Assembly (NCBI GenBank): GCA_030747175.1
Contig: JASLLE010000026.1
Span: 1 to 33,895 of the forward strand
Length of the DNA stretch: 33,895 nucleotides
Source of the DNA: Dehalococcoidia bacterium
GTDB taxonomy: Bacteria; Chloroflexota; Dehalococcoidia; Lucifugimonadales; Lucifugimonadaceae
Reading direction: 5' to 3'
Part shown: positions 1 through 7,420 of the stretch, piece by piece
Numbering within the stretch: position 1 is the stretch's first letter
Layout of the letters: each line of letters starts with the position of its first letter
The notes under the pieces: generated by a model
Told to the model about the DNA's origin: nothing
Database searches by the model: none
The model's input: the letters and a program-made list of their open reading frames with translations, nothing else
Made by a program: the position numbers and the translations under genes

Positions 1-24
1 GGGCGGAGCAAGCCACGTCCCTGC
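1..24. repeat. Partial copy of GGGCGGAGC palindromic repeat
   Basis: The window opens with GGGCGGAGCAAGCCACGTCC, a degenerate copy of an element seen again at 1532-1555 and 4066-4089 (GGGCGGAGC-N3-CCCGCCC followed by CTAC). The core is an inverted repeat around GGGCGG and CCGCCC. The copy lies at the window edge. Confidence 0.6.
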
Positions 25-88
25 GCTGTCGTTCTGCCAACACGACCGTAACTCTGAAAACACCACCCAAATAAACCCCGCACGCGGG

Positions 89-97
89 TGCTACAAT
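89..97 (+). promoter_or_regulatory. Possible extended -10 promoter upstream of the Ldh_2-family gene
   Basis: TGCTACAAT fits an extended -10 element (TGn followed by TACAAT). It lies about 110 bp before the TTG start at 205, and no coding sequence intervenes on this strand. No convincing -35 box is visible 17 bp upstream, as expected when an extended -10 is used. This is a pattern match only. Confidence 0.4.
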
Positions 98-204
98 CCC
101 GCCCGTTTGGTGCCCGTATAGAAGGTGTCCCCATAATGACCCGGCGTCATCGGGGCGAGTCGCCCACAGAAAGCCATCGACAAGTCGCGGAGAGGTAGCA
201 CAAA

Positions 205-1302
205 TTGCTGAAACACTTCCAGGTTCCGGATGACATCGCTGTCCGAGTGAAGATCGAAAACCTGACCGCAGCGACGAAGGCGGTGTTCCTCAAGATGGGC
301 GTGCCGGAGGCCGATGCGGAACTTGCCACCGATGTCCTGATGAAGGCGGACCTCCGGGGCGCGGACACGCACGGCGTGTCCAACATGCTGCGGGCGTACG
401 TCGCTTCTTACGGCGATGGCCGGACGAACCCGACGCCGAACGAAAAGATCGTTAGGGAGACCGCTTCCACCGCCGTATACGACGGCGACAACGGGCTCGG
501 AATTATCACGACACCGCACGCCATGGAGATCGCCATCGCCAAGGCGAAGAACACCGGCGTCGGTATGGTCACGATCAAGAACTCCGGACATGCCGGCATG
601 ATGGCTTACCACGCCCTGATGGCGGTCAAGGAAGGCATGATCGGCACGGCATACACGGCGGGCGGCAACTCGATGGTGCCGACCTGGGGCGCGGAGCCGA
701 AGCTGGGCACGAACCCGATCGCTTTCGCGGCACCGACCGGCACGGAAGAACCGTTTAGCTTTGACGCCGCGACGACCTCTATCGCGGGCAACAAGATCGG
801 GCTGGCAAACCGCCTCGGCCACGGGCTCCAGCCGGGCTGGGTCGCCAACGACGACGGCTCTCCGGATATGGAAGGCGCTGCCTCTTCCGACTTCTCCGCC
901 GGTGGAGTGCGGATGCAGTTGCCGATGGGCTCCACACGTGAGCTCGGCTCGCATAAGGGCTACAGCCTGGGCGTGATGGTGGACATCATGTGCGGCCCGC
1001 TTTCCGGCGCGGCCGGGTTCGGGGCCGCCACAAAAGAACGGCGTGCACACTTCGTGGCCGCGTACGACGTGGAAGCCTTCGTGCCGCTGGACGAATTCAA
1101 AGCGGACATGGACGGCATGATGAAGGGGTTGCGTGAGACGAAGCCAGCGCCGGGCCACGATCGCGTTGTGTATGCCGGGATGATCGAGGTCGAGACGGAG
1201 GCGGAGCGGCGTGAGATCGGCATACCGCTGCACCCCGAAGTCGTCGACTGGTTTGAGGGGATCACGAGCGAGCTGAACATCCCATTCAACCTGCGGGACT
1301 AA
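205..1302 (+). CDS. Ldh_2 (YlbC/DlgD-type) malate/lactate dehydrogenase-family oxidoreductase
   Basis: This 365-residue protein belongs to the NAD(P)-dependent Ldh_2 family, which reduces 2-oxo acids and includes malate, ureidoglycolate and 2,3-diketogulonate reductases. Family motifs appear in order: THGVSNMLRAYV near the N-terminus, NSGHAGMMAYHA, GTNPIAFAAPT, and HKGYSLGVMVDIMCGPLSG. The length is normal. The start is TTG at 205, supported by GGAGAGG at 189-195; no in-frame ATG lies nearby. The gene heads a run with two sugar-acid dehydratases and an aldolase, so reduction of a 2-keto-3-deoxy acid or a related product is a reasonable inference. Substrate cannot be told from sequence. A strong terminator at 1568-1606 separates it from the next gene, so it is probably its own transcription unit. 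Confidence 0.9.
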   Translation: MLKHFQVPDDIAVRVKIENLTAATKAVFLKMGVPEADAELATDVLMKADLRGADTHGVSNMLRAYVASYGDGRTNPTPNEKIVRETASTAVYDGDNGLGIITTPHAMEIAIAKAKNTGVGMVTIKNSGHAGMMAYHALMAVKEGMIGTAYTAGGNSMVPTWGAEPKLGTNPIAFAAPTGTEEPFSFDAATTSIAGNKIGLANRLGHGLQPGWVANDDGSPDMEGAASSDFSAGGVRMQLPMGSTRELGSHKGYSLGVMVDIMCGPLSGAAGFGAATKERRAHFVAAYDVEAFVPLDEFKADMDGMMKGLRETKPAPGHDRVVYAGMIEVETEAERREIGIPLHPEVVDWFEGITSELNIPFNLRD

Positions 1303-1310
1303 CCCCGGTG

Positions 1311-1350
1311 GGGGCTGTCTTTTGCCTCTCCTTGAGGCAAAGACAGCCCC
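1311..1350. repeat. Long hairpin just after the Ldh_2-family gene
   Basis: GGGGCTGTCTTTTGCCTC at 1311-1328 pairs with GAGGCAAAGACAGCCCC at 1334-1350, a stem of about 17 bp with one bulged base and a 5-nt loop. It starts 8 bp after the stop codon. No T-tract follows, so it could protect the 3' end or be a repeat relic rather than an intrinsic terminator. Confidence 0.6.
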
Positions 1351-1555
1351 GAGTCGAAGGACATGCCCCTGGGGAGAGGGATAGCGCATAAGGCGAAAAG
1401 ACAACGCCCTGACGCATCGGACAGCGTTCTGAGGCGAAGGACAGCGCCCCGAGGCTCTCGAAGGGCCGGGTAGAGGGGTGACACGCTACTTCTCCCTCAC
1501 CCCATCCCTCTCCCGCCGGGAGAGGGGGTCCGGGCGGAGCTAGCCCCGCCCCTAC
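1351..1555. repeat. Cluster of short intergenic repeat modules
   Basis: This gene-free stretch combines three modules found elsewhere in the window. CTGAGGCGAAGGACAGCGCC and CCCGAGGCTCTCGAAGGG (1448-1465) are reverse-orientation copies of the TTCGAGAGCCTCAGGGCG type at 25667-25740. CCCTCTCCCGCCGGGAGAGG near 1504-1527 is a palindrome of the CCCTCTCCC type. GGGCGGAGCTAGCCCCGCCC at 1532-1551 matches 4066-4085. No convincing coding sequence is present. Confidence 0.65.
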
Positions 1556-1567
1556 AACAACAGATTG

Positions 1568-1606
1568 AAAATAACGGGGCTCAGCACGCTGAGTCCCGTT
1601 ATTTTT
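1568..1606 (+). terminator. Strong intrinsic terminator between the Ldh_2-family gene and the first dehydratase
   Basis: AAATAACGGGGCTCAGC and GCTGAGTCCCGTTATTT form a nearly perfect stem of about 17 bp with one G-U pair and a very small loop, ending in TTTTT. The complementary A-run on the left makes it potentially bidirectional. It lies 266 bp after the upstream stop and 40 bp before the next ATG, so a role as leader attenuator for the downstream gene is possible. Confidence 0.75.
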
Positions 1607-1646
1607 CCGGCGACCCACATAGTCCGGATGACAGCAAGGACCACAC

Positions 1647-2795
1647 ATGAAGATCACCGGTGTCGAGACCCTCTACTTTTCCGCCCGCATCTACACGGCG
1701 GATCGCAACTGGCTGCTGGTTCGGATCCAGACGGACGACGGTTTGTTCGGCATCGGGGATGCCAGCCCGCTGGGCAACGAGATGCAGACGGCGTCCCTGA
1801 TCGAGGAGTGGTCCGAAAAGTTCCTGATCGGGAGAGACCCGCTCGACACAGAAGCGATCTGGACCGAGATTTACTACAACAACAACGCCCGCGGCGGACG
1901 TATCGAGACGACCGCCCTCTCCGGCATCGACATCGCCCTCTGGGATCTCAAGGGCAAGGCGCTTAATCAGCCCATCTACAAGTTGCTTGGCGGCGCGCAA
2001 CAGGATCGAATCCGTGTGTACGCGAACGGCTGGTACACCGTCGCCGCCGATCCAGACCTGAACGCCGAAGAGGCGGTCAAAACGGCGGAGATGGGCTACA
2101 CGGCGATGAAGTTCGACCCCTTCGCCACGGCCAACTACTACAACATCTCGCTGGAGGAGGCGCAGGCGGCCGAGGACCGCGTGGCGGCGGTCCGAAATGC
2201 CATCGGGCCGGACATCGACATCCTCATCGAGGTCCACGCCAAGTTCTCGACCGGCACGGCGATATCGCTGGGCCAGCGCATGGAGCAGTACCGGCCACTC
2301 TGGTTCGAGGAGCCGACCTCGCAGGAGAACGTCGGCGAGATGAAGTACGTGCGTGACCGGGTAAACATCCCGATCGCCACGGGCGAGCGTCTTTACACCA
2401 AGTTCCCGTTTTACGAGCTGGTGAAGGCGGATGCCGTGGATGTCCTGCAGCCGGATATCGCAAATGCAGGCGGCATCACGGAGCTGAAGAAGATCGCCGC
2501 CATCGCCGAAGCGCGACACGTGAACATGGCTCCGCACAACACGTGTTCTGCGGTCGGCACGATGGCCGAGTGCCAGCTTGACGTCACGATGACCAACTTC
2601 CTGATCCAGGAGTACCACGCCCAGTTCTACTCGCCCTGGTATATCGACGCCTTTGAGGGCTTCCCCGTGCAGAAGGACGGCTACATCACCCTCCCGGACG
2701 GCCCGGGGCTCGGCATCACTCCGAACGATGAACTGATCGCCGCACACGGCTACGTCCCGCCGAAATCAGGACGACGGCCCGGTCGCAGGATCTGA
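1647..2795 (+). CDS. Enolase-superfamily sugar-acid dehydratase (galactonate dehydratase-like), copy 1
   Basis: This 382-residue protein has the mandelate racemase/enolase fold: an N-terminal capping domain to about residue 125, then a TIM barrel. Visible active-site elements are K155-F-D157, E195-V-H197, E221 (WFEEP), E247 (GERL) and the D270/H297 dyad (QPD, APHN). Spacing of the three acidic metal ligands and the last His (26, 26 and 50 residues) is the same as I recall for E. coli D-galactonate dehydratase. Ligand 1 is Glu here rather than Asp. The family abstracts the proton alpha to a carboxylate in an Mg-dependent way, so conversion of a sugar acid to its 2-keto-3-deoxy acid is expected; the exact sugar is unknown. 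The start is ATG, preceded by AAGGA. A close paralogue follows after 37 bp, and an aldolase follows that. Confidence 0.9.
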   Translation: MKITGVETLYFSARIYTADRNWLLVRIQTDDGLFGIGDASPLGNEMQTASLIEEWSEKFLIGRDPLDTEAIWTEIYYNNNARGGRIETTALSGIDIALWDLKGKALNQPIYKLLGGAQQDRIRVYANGWYTVAADPDLNAEEAVKTAEMGYTAMKFDPFATANYYNISLEEAQAAEDRVAAVRNAIGPDIDILIEVHAKFSTGTAISLGQRMEQYRPLWFEEPTSQENVGEMKYVRDRVNIPIATGERLYTKFPFYELVKADAVDVLQPDIANAGGITELKKIAAIAEARHVNMAPHNTCSAVGTMAECQLDVTMTNFLIQEYHAQFYSPWYIDAFEGFPVQKDGYITLPDGPGLGITPNDELIAAHGYVPPKSGRRPGRRI

Positions 2796-2832
2796 TCACC
2801 CAGAACAGCCCGGATAAAAGAAGGTTCCCCCC

Positions 2833-3984
2833 ATGAAGATTACGGATGTCGAGACGTTCATATTTTCCGCTGCGCATCACAACGCAAACCGGAACTGGGT
2901 GATAGTCAAGATCAACACGGACGACGGCCAGTACGGTCTCGGGGACGCCAGCGGCCTCGGGAACGACCACCAGGTGATATCGCTCGTCAATGAAATGGCC
3001 GAGAAATTCCTGGTAGGCCGTGACCCGCTGGACAACGAAGCGATCTGGACGCAGATTTACTACAACAACCAGTCACGCGGCGGCCGGATAGACACCACGG
3101 CGTTGTCGGGTATCGACATCGCACTGTGGGACCTCAAGGGCAAGGCGCTCGGTCTTCCGCTCTACAAGCTGCTGGGCGGGGCGCAGCGCGAGAAGGTTCG
3201 TGTGTACGCCAACGGCTGGTACACCAACCCCGGCGCGCCGGAGTTGAACGCGGAGGAAGCGAAGAAGGTGGTGGCGATGGGTTACACCGCCATGAAGTTT
3301 GACCCCTTCGCCCAGAACAACTACTACAACATCTCGCTGGAAGAAGCCCAGATCGCAGAGGACCGCGTGGCGGCAGTGCGTGAGGCTGTCGGCCCGAACA
3401 TCGACATCCTCGTCGAGGTCCACGCCAAGTTCTCGACCGGCACAGCGATCTCACTTGGACAGCGGCTTGAGAAGTACCGGCCGCTCTGGTTCGAGGAGCC
3501 GACCTCGCAGGAGAACGTCGGCGAGATGAAGTACGTGCGTGACCGGGTAAACATCCCGATCGCCACTGGAGAGCGTCTCTACACCAAGTTCCCGTTCTAC
3601 GAACTGGTGGCGGCGGACGCCGTGGACGTGCTCCAGCCGGACATCGCAAACGCCGGCGGGATCACGGAGCTGAAGAAGATCGCCGCCATCGCAGAGGCCC
3701 GGCACGTCAACATGGCGCCGCACAACACATGCAGCCCGGTCGGGACAATGGCGGAGTGCCACCTGGACCTGACGATGACCAATTTCCTGATACAGGAATA
3801 CCACGCAGAGTTTTACACTCCGCACTACTTCGAAGCCTTCGACGGCTTCCCGCGGCAGGTGGACGGCTACCTGACCGTGCCGGACGCGCCGGGGCTGGGG
3901 CTGACGATCAACGAAGAGGTGCTGGCCGCGCACGGGTACGATCCGAGCGCGACGGCACGCGGAGGAACGAGCCGCAGGATTTAA
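2833..3984 (+). CDS. Enolase-superfamily sugar-acid dehydratase, copy 2 (tandem paralogue)
   Basis: This 383-residue protein aligns end to end with the preceding gene. All putative catalytic residues sit at the same numbers (K155, E195, H197, E221, E247, D270, H297). Differences concentrate in the N-terminal capping domain and C-terminal tail, the parts that set substrate specificity in this superfamily, so the copies probably act on different sugar acids. A tract of 83 bp is identical between copies (2298-2380 and 3484-3566), and identity is high through the barrel, which suggests recent duplication or gene conversion. ATG at 2833 has AAGAAGG about 8 nt upstream. The gene is probably co-transcribed with copy 1. 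A GC hairpin and a palindromic repeat follow its stop. Confidence 0.9.
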   Translation: MKITDVETFIFSAAHHNANRNWVIVKINTDDGQYGLGDASGLGNDHQVISLVNEMAEKFLVGRDPLDNEAIWTQIYYNNQSRGGRIDTTALSGIDIALWDLKGKALGLPLYKLLGGAQREKVRVYANGWYTNPGAPELNAEEAKKVVAMGYTAMKFDPFAQNNYYNISLEEAQIAEDRVAAVREAVGPNIDILVEVHAKFSTGTAISLGQRLEKYRPLWFEEPTSQENVGEMKYVRDRVNIPIATGERLYTKFPFYELVAADAVDVLQPDIANAGGITELKKIAAIAEARHVNMAPHNTCSPVGTMAECHLDLTMTNFLIQEYHAEFYTPHYFEAFDGFPRQVDGYLTVPDAPGLGLTINEEVLAAHGYDPSATARGGTSRRI

Positions 3985-4004
3985 CCCCGGCGGGGTAATT
4001 ATTC

Positions 4005-4029
4005 GGGGCGTATTGCCATACGCCCGTAC
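4005..4029. repeat. Palindromic repeat GGGCGTAT-TGCC-ATACGCCC
   Basis: The 8-bp arms GGGCGTAT and ATACGCCC flank TGCC. The same element, with the loop in the other orientation, recurs at 33592-33615 (GGGCGTATGGCAATACGCCC). It lies 21 bp after the second dehydratase gene. Confidence 0.7.
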
Positions 4030-4065
4030 AACGCAATCACGAACACCAACGAGACACAACCGGAC

Positions 4066-4089
4066 GGGCGGAGCAAACCCCGCCCCTAC
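4066..4089. repeat. Palindromic repeat GGGCGGAGC-AAA-CCCCGCCCCTAC
   Basis: A near-identical copy of the element at 1532-1555 and a better preserved relative of the one at 1-24. It ends 22 bp before the aldolase start codon, so it would lie in that gene's mRNA leader. Confidence 0.7.
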
Positions 4090-4111
4090 CAGAATCTGAG
4101 AGGACGAGGAC

Positions 4112-4861
4112 ATGATCGAGAACTCTATCTTTGCAAAGAACAGGCAGGGCAAGCAGGCGCTTGTTTTCTCCATGCAGTACCCCGTCACGAGCGCGGTGGA
4201 ACTGGCCGCTCGCGCCGGATTTGATTCCATCCACCTTGACGGTGAGCACGGGGCTTTCAACCCGGTCGCCGTGGACGACATCGTGGCGATTTCGCACGCC
4301 TTTGGCATGAGCGTCACGGCCCGCGTGCCCAACATCAACGCCAACGAGATCAATCGCTGGCTGGACCGCGGCCTCCAGGGGATCATGGGCCCGCACATCG
4401 AGAACGGCGAAGAGGCGCAGGCGCTCGCCGACGCATGCCTGTTCCCGCCGGACGGCTGGCGCTCGTGGGGCGGCGGTCGCGGCACCGAACACGGCGATAT
4501 CGATGTCATCGAGGGCACTTACGGCGGCAAGCTTGGGTTTGCACAGTTTGCGAACGCCAACATGCTGGTCGGCGGGCAGATCGAGTCCAGGGAAGCAGCC
4601 GCCCGGGCGGACGAGATCATCGCGGTTCCCGGCATGATGGCGATCGCATGGGGGCCGCACGACATGGCGGCGTCCCTCGGACACCCGGGAGAGCCGGAGC
4701 ACCCGGAGGTGCTTGCCATCCACGACGAGGTAGAGGCCAAAGTCCGGGCCGCTGGCAAGCACCTGTGGTCGGACTATGGAGCGACGATGGATATGAAGGG
4801 GCTGCTCATAAGCCAGGGAAGGGTGTTCACGGCGGCACACGGGGACGACGCGTTCGCGTAA
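4112..4861 (+). CDS. HpcH/HpaI-family class II aldolase
   Basis: This 249-residue protein matches the HpcH/HpaI aldolase/citrate lyase family, metal-dependent pyruvate aldolases that cleave 2-keto-3-deoxy sugar acids and related compounds. Motifs seen in order are HLDGEHGAF (41-49), ARVPN (70-74), LDRGLQGIMGPHIENGEEA (84-102), PPDGWRSWGGGRG (112-124), then IESREAA and WGPHDMAASLG, equivalents of the family's E and D metal-ligand segments. Length is typical. The start is ATG at 4112 with GAGGACGAGGA just upstream. Its place after two sugar-acid dehydratases suggests that it cleaves their 2-keto-3-deoxy products to pyruvate and an aldehyde. The final substrate is not determinable from sequence. 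Confidence 0.85.
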   Translation: MIENSIFAKNRQGKQALVFSMQYPVTSAVELAARAGFDSIHLDGEHGAFNPVAVDDIVAISHAFGMSVTARVPNINANEINRWLDRGLQGIMGPHIENGEEAQALADACLFPPDGWRSWGGGRGTEHGDIDVIEGTYGGKLGFAQFANANMLVGGQIESREAAARADEIIAVPGMMAIAWGPHDMAASLGHPGEPEHPEVLAIHDEVEAKVRAAGKHLWSDYGATMDMKGLLISQGRVFTAAHGDDAFA

Positions 4862-4880
4862 CGGTAAACCCTGACGCCGG

Positions 4881-5100
4881 TCCTTCGAGAGCCTCAGGAC
4901 ACGGTCAGGAGCTTATTGGGTCAACCTGATCCTTCCCCGGAAGCAGAAGGATCTCCCGGTCAGCAGAACGCAGTCAGGTCAATCGTGCAGGCGCCATCCA
5001 GCGATAAATTCCTCCCGTCGATGGACCCGTGACTCGCGAGACGCGGACGTTCTTTAGCGCGAGCCGGGAGATTCCTCGCGTGCCAGCTTCGGAATGACGG
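4881..5100. repeat. Intergenic repeat fragments
   Basis: The gap 4862-5115 holds no supported gene. It contains TCCTTCGAGAGCCTCAGGAC (4881-4900), a GATCCTTCCCCGGAAG fragment followed by AAGGATCTCCCGG near 4930-4958, and GGGAGATTCCTCGCG followed by TCGGAATGACGG near 5070-5100. These resemble repeat modules at 22751-22870 and 31071-31150. Confidence 0.55.
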
Positions 5101-5115
5101 TAATGCGTTCGGGAC

Positions 5116-5151
5116 GATGATCGCGTTAAGGCAGATTCGATCATCTATATA
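5116..5151 (+). promoter_or_regulatory. Candidate promoter with an inverted-repeat operator
   Basis: A perfect 8-bp inverted repeat, GATGATCG at 5116-5123 and CGATCATC at 5138-5145, has 14 bp between its arms. The right arm abuts TATATA (5146-5151), a good -10 candidate. Centre spacing of 22 bp equals about two helical turns, as expected for a dimeric regulator. The transcript would start near 5160 and run about 100 nt to the GTG at 5262. Confidence 0.45.
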
Positions 5152-5261
5152 TACCGTTGGGGCGGAATAATATCCGCGTTAAACGTCGTCCGACAGGCGG
5201 ACCTCAACGCGGCGCGCTGATATCATCGTCTGGTCGAAATGAGATCGCACCGGGAGCCCAC

Positions 5262-5870
5262 GTGGCAGTCGAAGATCAATTCCAGGAGCCGCCGGCCTTT
5301 CAAATGGACGACGTCGCGCCCATCGCCGAACCGGAAGAGGTGATCGACGGATTCCGGTTGACCGAAGGTGAATCGGTAATCGAGACGCTGGAGGTCGATG
5401 GGACCGACAGGTTCATTCTGACGGACCGTCGCGTGATTTATATAGGCGGTGATGAAGACCACCGCAACTGGTCGTTCGCGCCGGTCAGTGAAGTCACCTC
5501 GGTAGAGGTGGCGCGCGTAACACGGGAGCGGTCGTCGCTCATGTGGGGCGTGCTCGGGCTGATCGCCGCTGTCGGAATCTGGCAGGTGGCGACGAACGAC
5601 ACGGTGGGGATTGTCGGCGGCATCGTGATGGCGGCCCTGGGCGCAGTTTTGCTCTGGGACTACTACCTGCGAACCCCGCCGTCACGCCTTTTGTTCCACA
5701 CGGCCGGCAACGTCATCGGAGGCCCGCTCAGCCGTTCCGCAGAGGCGGGGGCGCGTTCCTTCGGCGATAGCGTGTTTGAACTCAAGTCTCGCAAATCCCG
5801 GGCCTCGGAAGAGGCAGCGCCGTCAAAACCGGCCGGGTTCACCAGGAGATTTCGTTACCCGGGATCTTGA
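5262..5870 (+). CDS. PH-like domain membrane protein, function unknown
   Basis: From GTG 5262 this is a 202-residue protein. An acidic N-terminus leads to a segment with ESVIETLEV and RFILTDRRVIYIGG, a pattern typical of bacterial PH-like domains (bPH/YokE style). Two hydrophobic helices follow (around MWGVLGLIAAVGIWQVA and VGIVGGIVMAALGAVLLWDYY), then a strand-rich segment ending in SVFELK. It therefore looks like a PH-like fold split by a membrane hairpin. The frame stays open upstream to a TTG at 5157, but GTG 5262 is preferred because CGGGAGCC precedes it and the putative promoter lies at 5116-5151. Its 3' end converges on tsaD with a 16-bp gap. No enzymatic motif is visible. Confidence 0.7.
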   Translation: MAVEDQFQEPPAFQMDDVAPIAEPEEVIDGFRLTEGESVIETLEVDGTDRFILTDRRVIYIGGDEDHRNWSFAPVSEVTSVEVARVTRERSSLMWGVLGLIAAVGIWQVATNDTVGIVGGIVMAALGAVLLWDYYLRTPPSRLLFHTAGNVIGGPLSRSAEAGARSFGDSVFELKSRKSRASEEAAPSKPAGFTRRFRYPGS

Positions 5871-5886
5871 GATCCGTGTACGTGTT

Positions 5887-6963
5887 CTATATGGACGCGG
5901 CGGTGGGCGTCGATGGCGCCTCTTCGATCGTCAGCCCCGGCGTCACATCGAGGTCCACTCCCGACCGGTCTCCGCGCTCCAGGTAGTGGAACGCGGCTGC
6001 GGCGATCATCGCTCCATTGTCCGTACACAGGGCCGGTGGCGGTGACATGACGGGAACGCTGGCCCGATCGGACAACGCCTCCCGGAGAGCCGAGTTAGCG
6101 GCGACGCCGCCGCCGATCACGATCCCCTGTACGCCGAACTCTTCGGCCGCCCGGGCGGTCTTCGTGGCGATCACATCCGCGACGGCTTCCTGGAATGATC
6201 TGGCGAGGGCGGCCACGGCTTCGCTATCTGGTCCTTCCTCGGGGGCCGGGTAGATTCCTTCAGCGCGGGCGCGATGCAGGACCGCGGTCTTGAGGCCGCT
6301 GAAACTGAAGTCCCAGGTTCCGGGAATCCACGCGCGCGGCAGAGGATCGGACGGGCCCCCCCGCTCGGCGATCTTCTGGATCACCGGTCCGCCCGGGTAT
6401 CCGAGGCCCATCAGTCTCGCCGCCTTGTCAAATGCCTCCCCGGCGGCATCGTCGCGGGTCCGTCCGACGCGCTCAAACTCGCCGTGCGCTTTGAGCAGTG
6501 CGAGATCCGTGTGCCCGCCGGACACGACGAGGCACAGCAACGGGAAGCCATGGAGCTCTTCCGGCGCCCCTGGCGTTGGGTCGCCAGAACTCGAGTCGTA
6601 CAGCCAGCCGGCATAGGCGTGGCCCTGCAAATGGTTGACACCGATCAAGGTTTTTCCGGACGCGATGGCCAGCCCCTTCGCCATGTTCAGGCCGACTATG
6701 AGAGACCCGGCGAGACCCGGCCCGCTTGTCACGGCGATAGCGTCGATCTCCGGAAGGGCCAGGTCCGCCGCCGAAAGCGCGGCGCGCACGACGGGTACGA
6801 TCTGCTGGATATGGCTGCGGGATGCCAGCTCGGGCACGATGCCTCCGTATCGAGCGTGTAGTTCCGCTTGCGACGAAGCAACGTTCGACCGTATCTCACG
6901 GCCATCAACGACCACGGCCGCCGCGGTGTCGTCACACGATGATTCGATTCCGAGGACGATCAT
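5887..6963 (-). CDS. tsaD: tRNA N6-adenosine threonylcarbamoyltransferase TsaD
   Basis: This 358-residue protein is TsaD (Kae1/Qri7/YgjD family), the catalytic subunit that transfers the threonylcarbamoyl group to A37 of ANN-decoding tRNAs, acting with TsaB and TsaE. The ASKHA-type N-terminus MIVLGIESSCDDTAAAV, the metal-binding HLQGH (H111, H115), LVVSGGHTDL, GEAFDKAARLMGLGYPGG and FSFSGLKTAV are all present. Length is normal, with a C-terminal tail beyond the core. It starts at ATG with no obvious Shine-Dalgarno. It is divergent from the zinc-ribbon gene at 7130, so promoters for both should lie in 6964-7129. TsaB and TsaE are not encoded in this window. Confidence 0.96.
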   Translation of the reverse strand: MIVLGIESSCDDTAAAVVVDGREIRSNVASSQAELHARYGGIVPELASRSHIQQIVPVVRAALSAADLALPEIDAIAVTSGPGLAGSLIVGLNMAKGLAIASGKTLIGVNHLQGHAYAGWLYDSSSGDPTPGAPEELHGFPLLCLVVSGGHTDLALLKAHGEFERVGRTRDDAAGEAFDKAARLMGLGYPGGPVIQKIAERGGPSDPLPRAWIPGTWDFSFSGLKTAVLHRARAEGIYPAPEEGPDSEAVAALARSFQEAVADVIATKTARAAEEFGVQGIVIGGGVAANSALREALSDRASVPVMSPPPALCTDNGAMIAAAAFHYLERGDRSGVDLDVTPGLTIEEAPSTPTAASI

Positions 6964-7129
6964 TGCGGGAGAGCTTCCGTTCTATTCCATGTGGTACCAC
7001 GGGCCGGCATAATCGCGTCCGGCTCATTACCGATTTTTTACGTTAAGCTATATTGTAGTCGGCAATACTGTTCAATTACCCGGACCAACGTGGTTGGGGT
7101 GGACGAAGACGTTTACGTGGAGGGATGAC

Positions 7130-7348
7130 GTGACGACTGAGAGTTACCCGGCCTGCAAGGCGTGTGGAGACGGAGACCTGGTGCCGCTGTCCGACTTTGG
7201 CGGCCAGGGATCTGCCGTGCATTACAAAGCATGGATATGCACGAATCCCACTTGCGGTTTCAATCTGAAGATCAGGAACGGCGACGTATACTTGAACGAG
7301 CCGATCCTCACCGAAGCGGACCGCCATCGGAGACAGGCAGCCCGTTAA
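7130..7348 (+). CDS. Small zinc-ribbon protein, function unknown
   Basis: A 72-residue protein starting at GTG 7130, chosen because GGAGGG at 7119-7124 lies 5 nt upstream; an in-frame TTG at 7094 has no such site. It contains C-K-A-C-G and, after about 30 residues, C-T-N-P-T-C-G. These Cys pairs suggest a single zinc ribbon. Between them is a short aromatic, strand-like segment (AVHYKAWI). The tail is basic. There is no signal peptide or membrane segment. The sortase-like gene follows 72 bp downstream on the same strand. I do not recognise the family; a role in nucleic-acid or protein binding would be a guess. Confidence 0.65.
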   Translation: MTTESYPACKACGDGDLVPLSDFGGQGSAVHYKAWICTNPTCGFNLKIRNGDVYLNEPILTEADRHRRQAAR

Positions 7349-7420
7349 AACCGGACCTGTCCCCGTACTTCACGGGAACAACCCGGGACATCCGGCGTAC
7401 CAGGATATTCAGGGGACGGC

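Noticed and set aside
91-1404. Long minus-strand open frame opposite the Ldh_2-family gene
   Set aside because: Arg/His-rich shadow of a well-supported plus-strand gene. GC-rich codons keep the opposite strand open.
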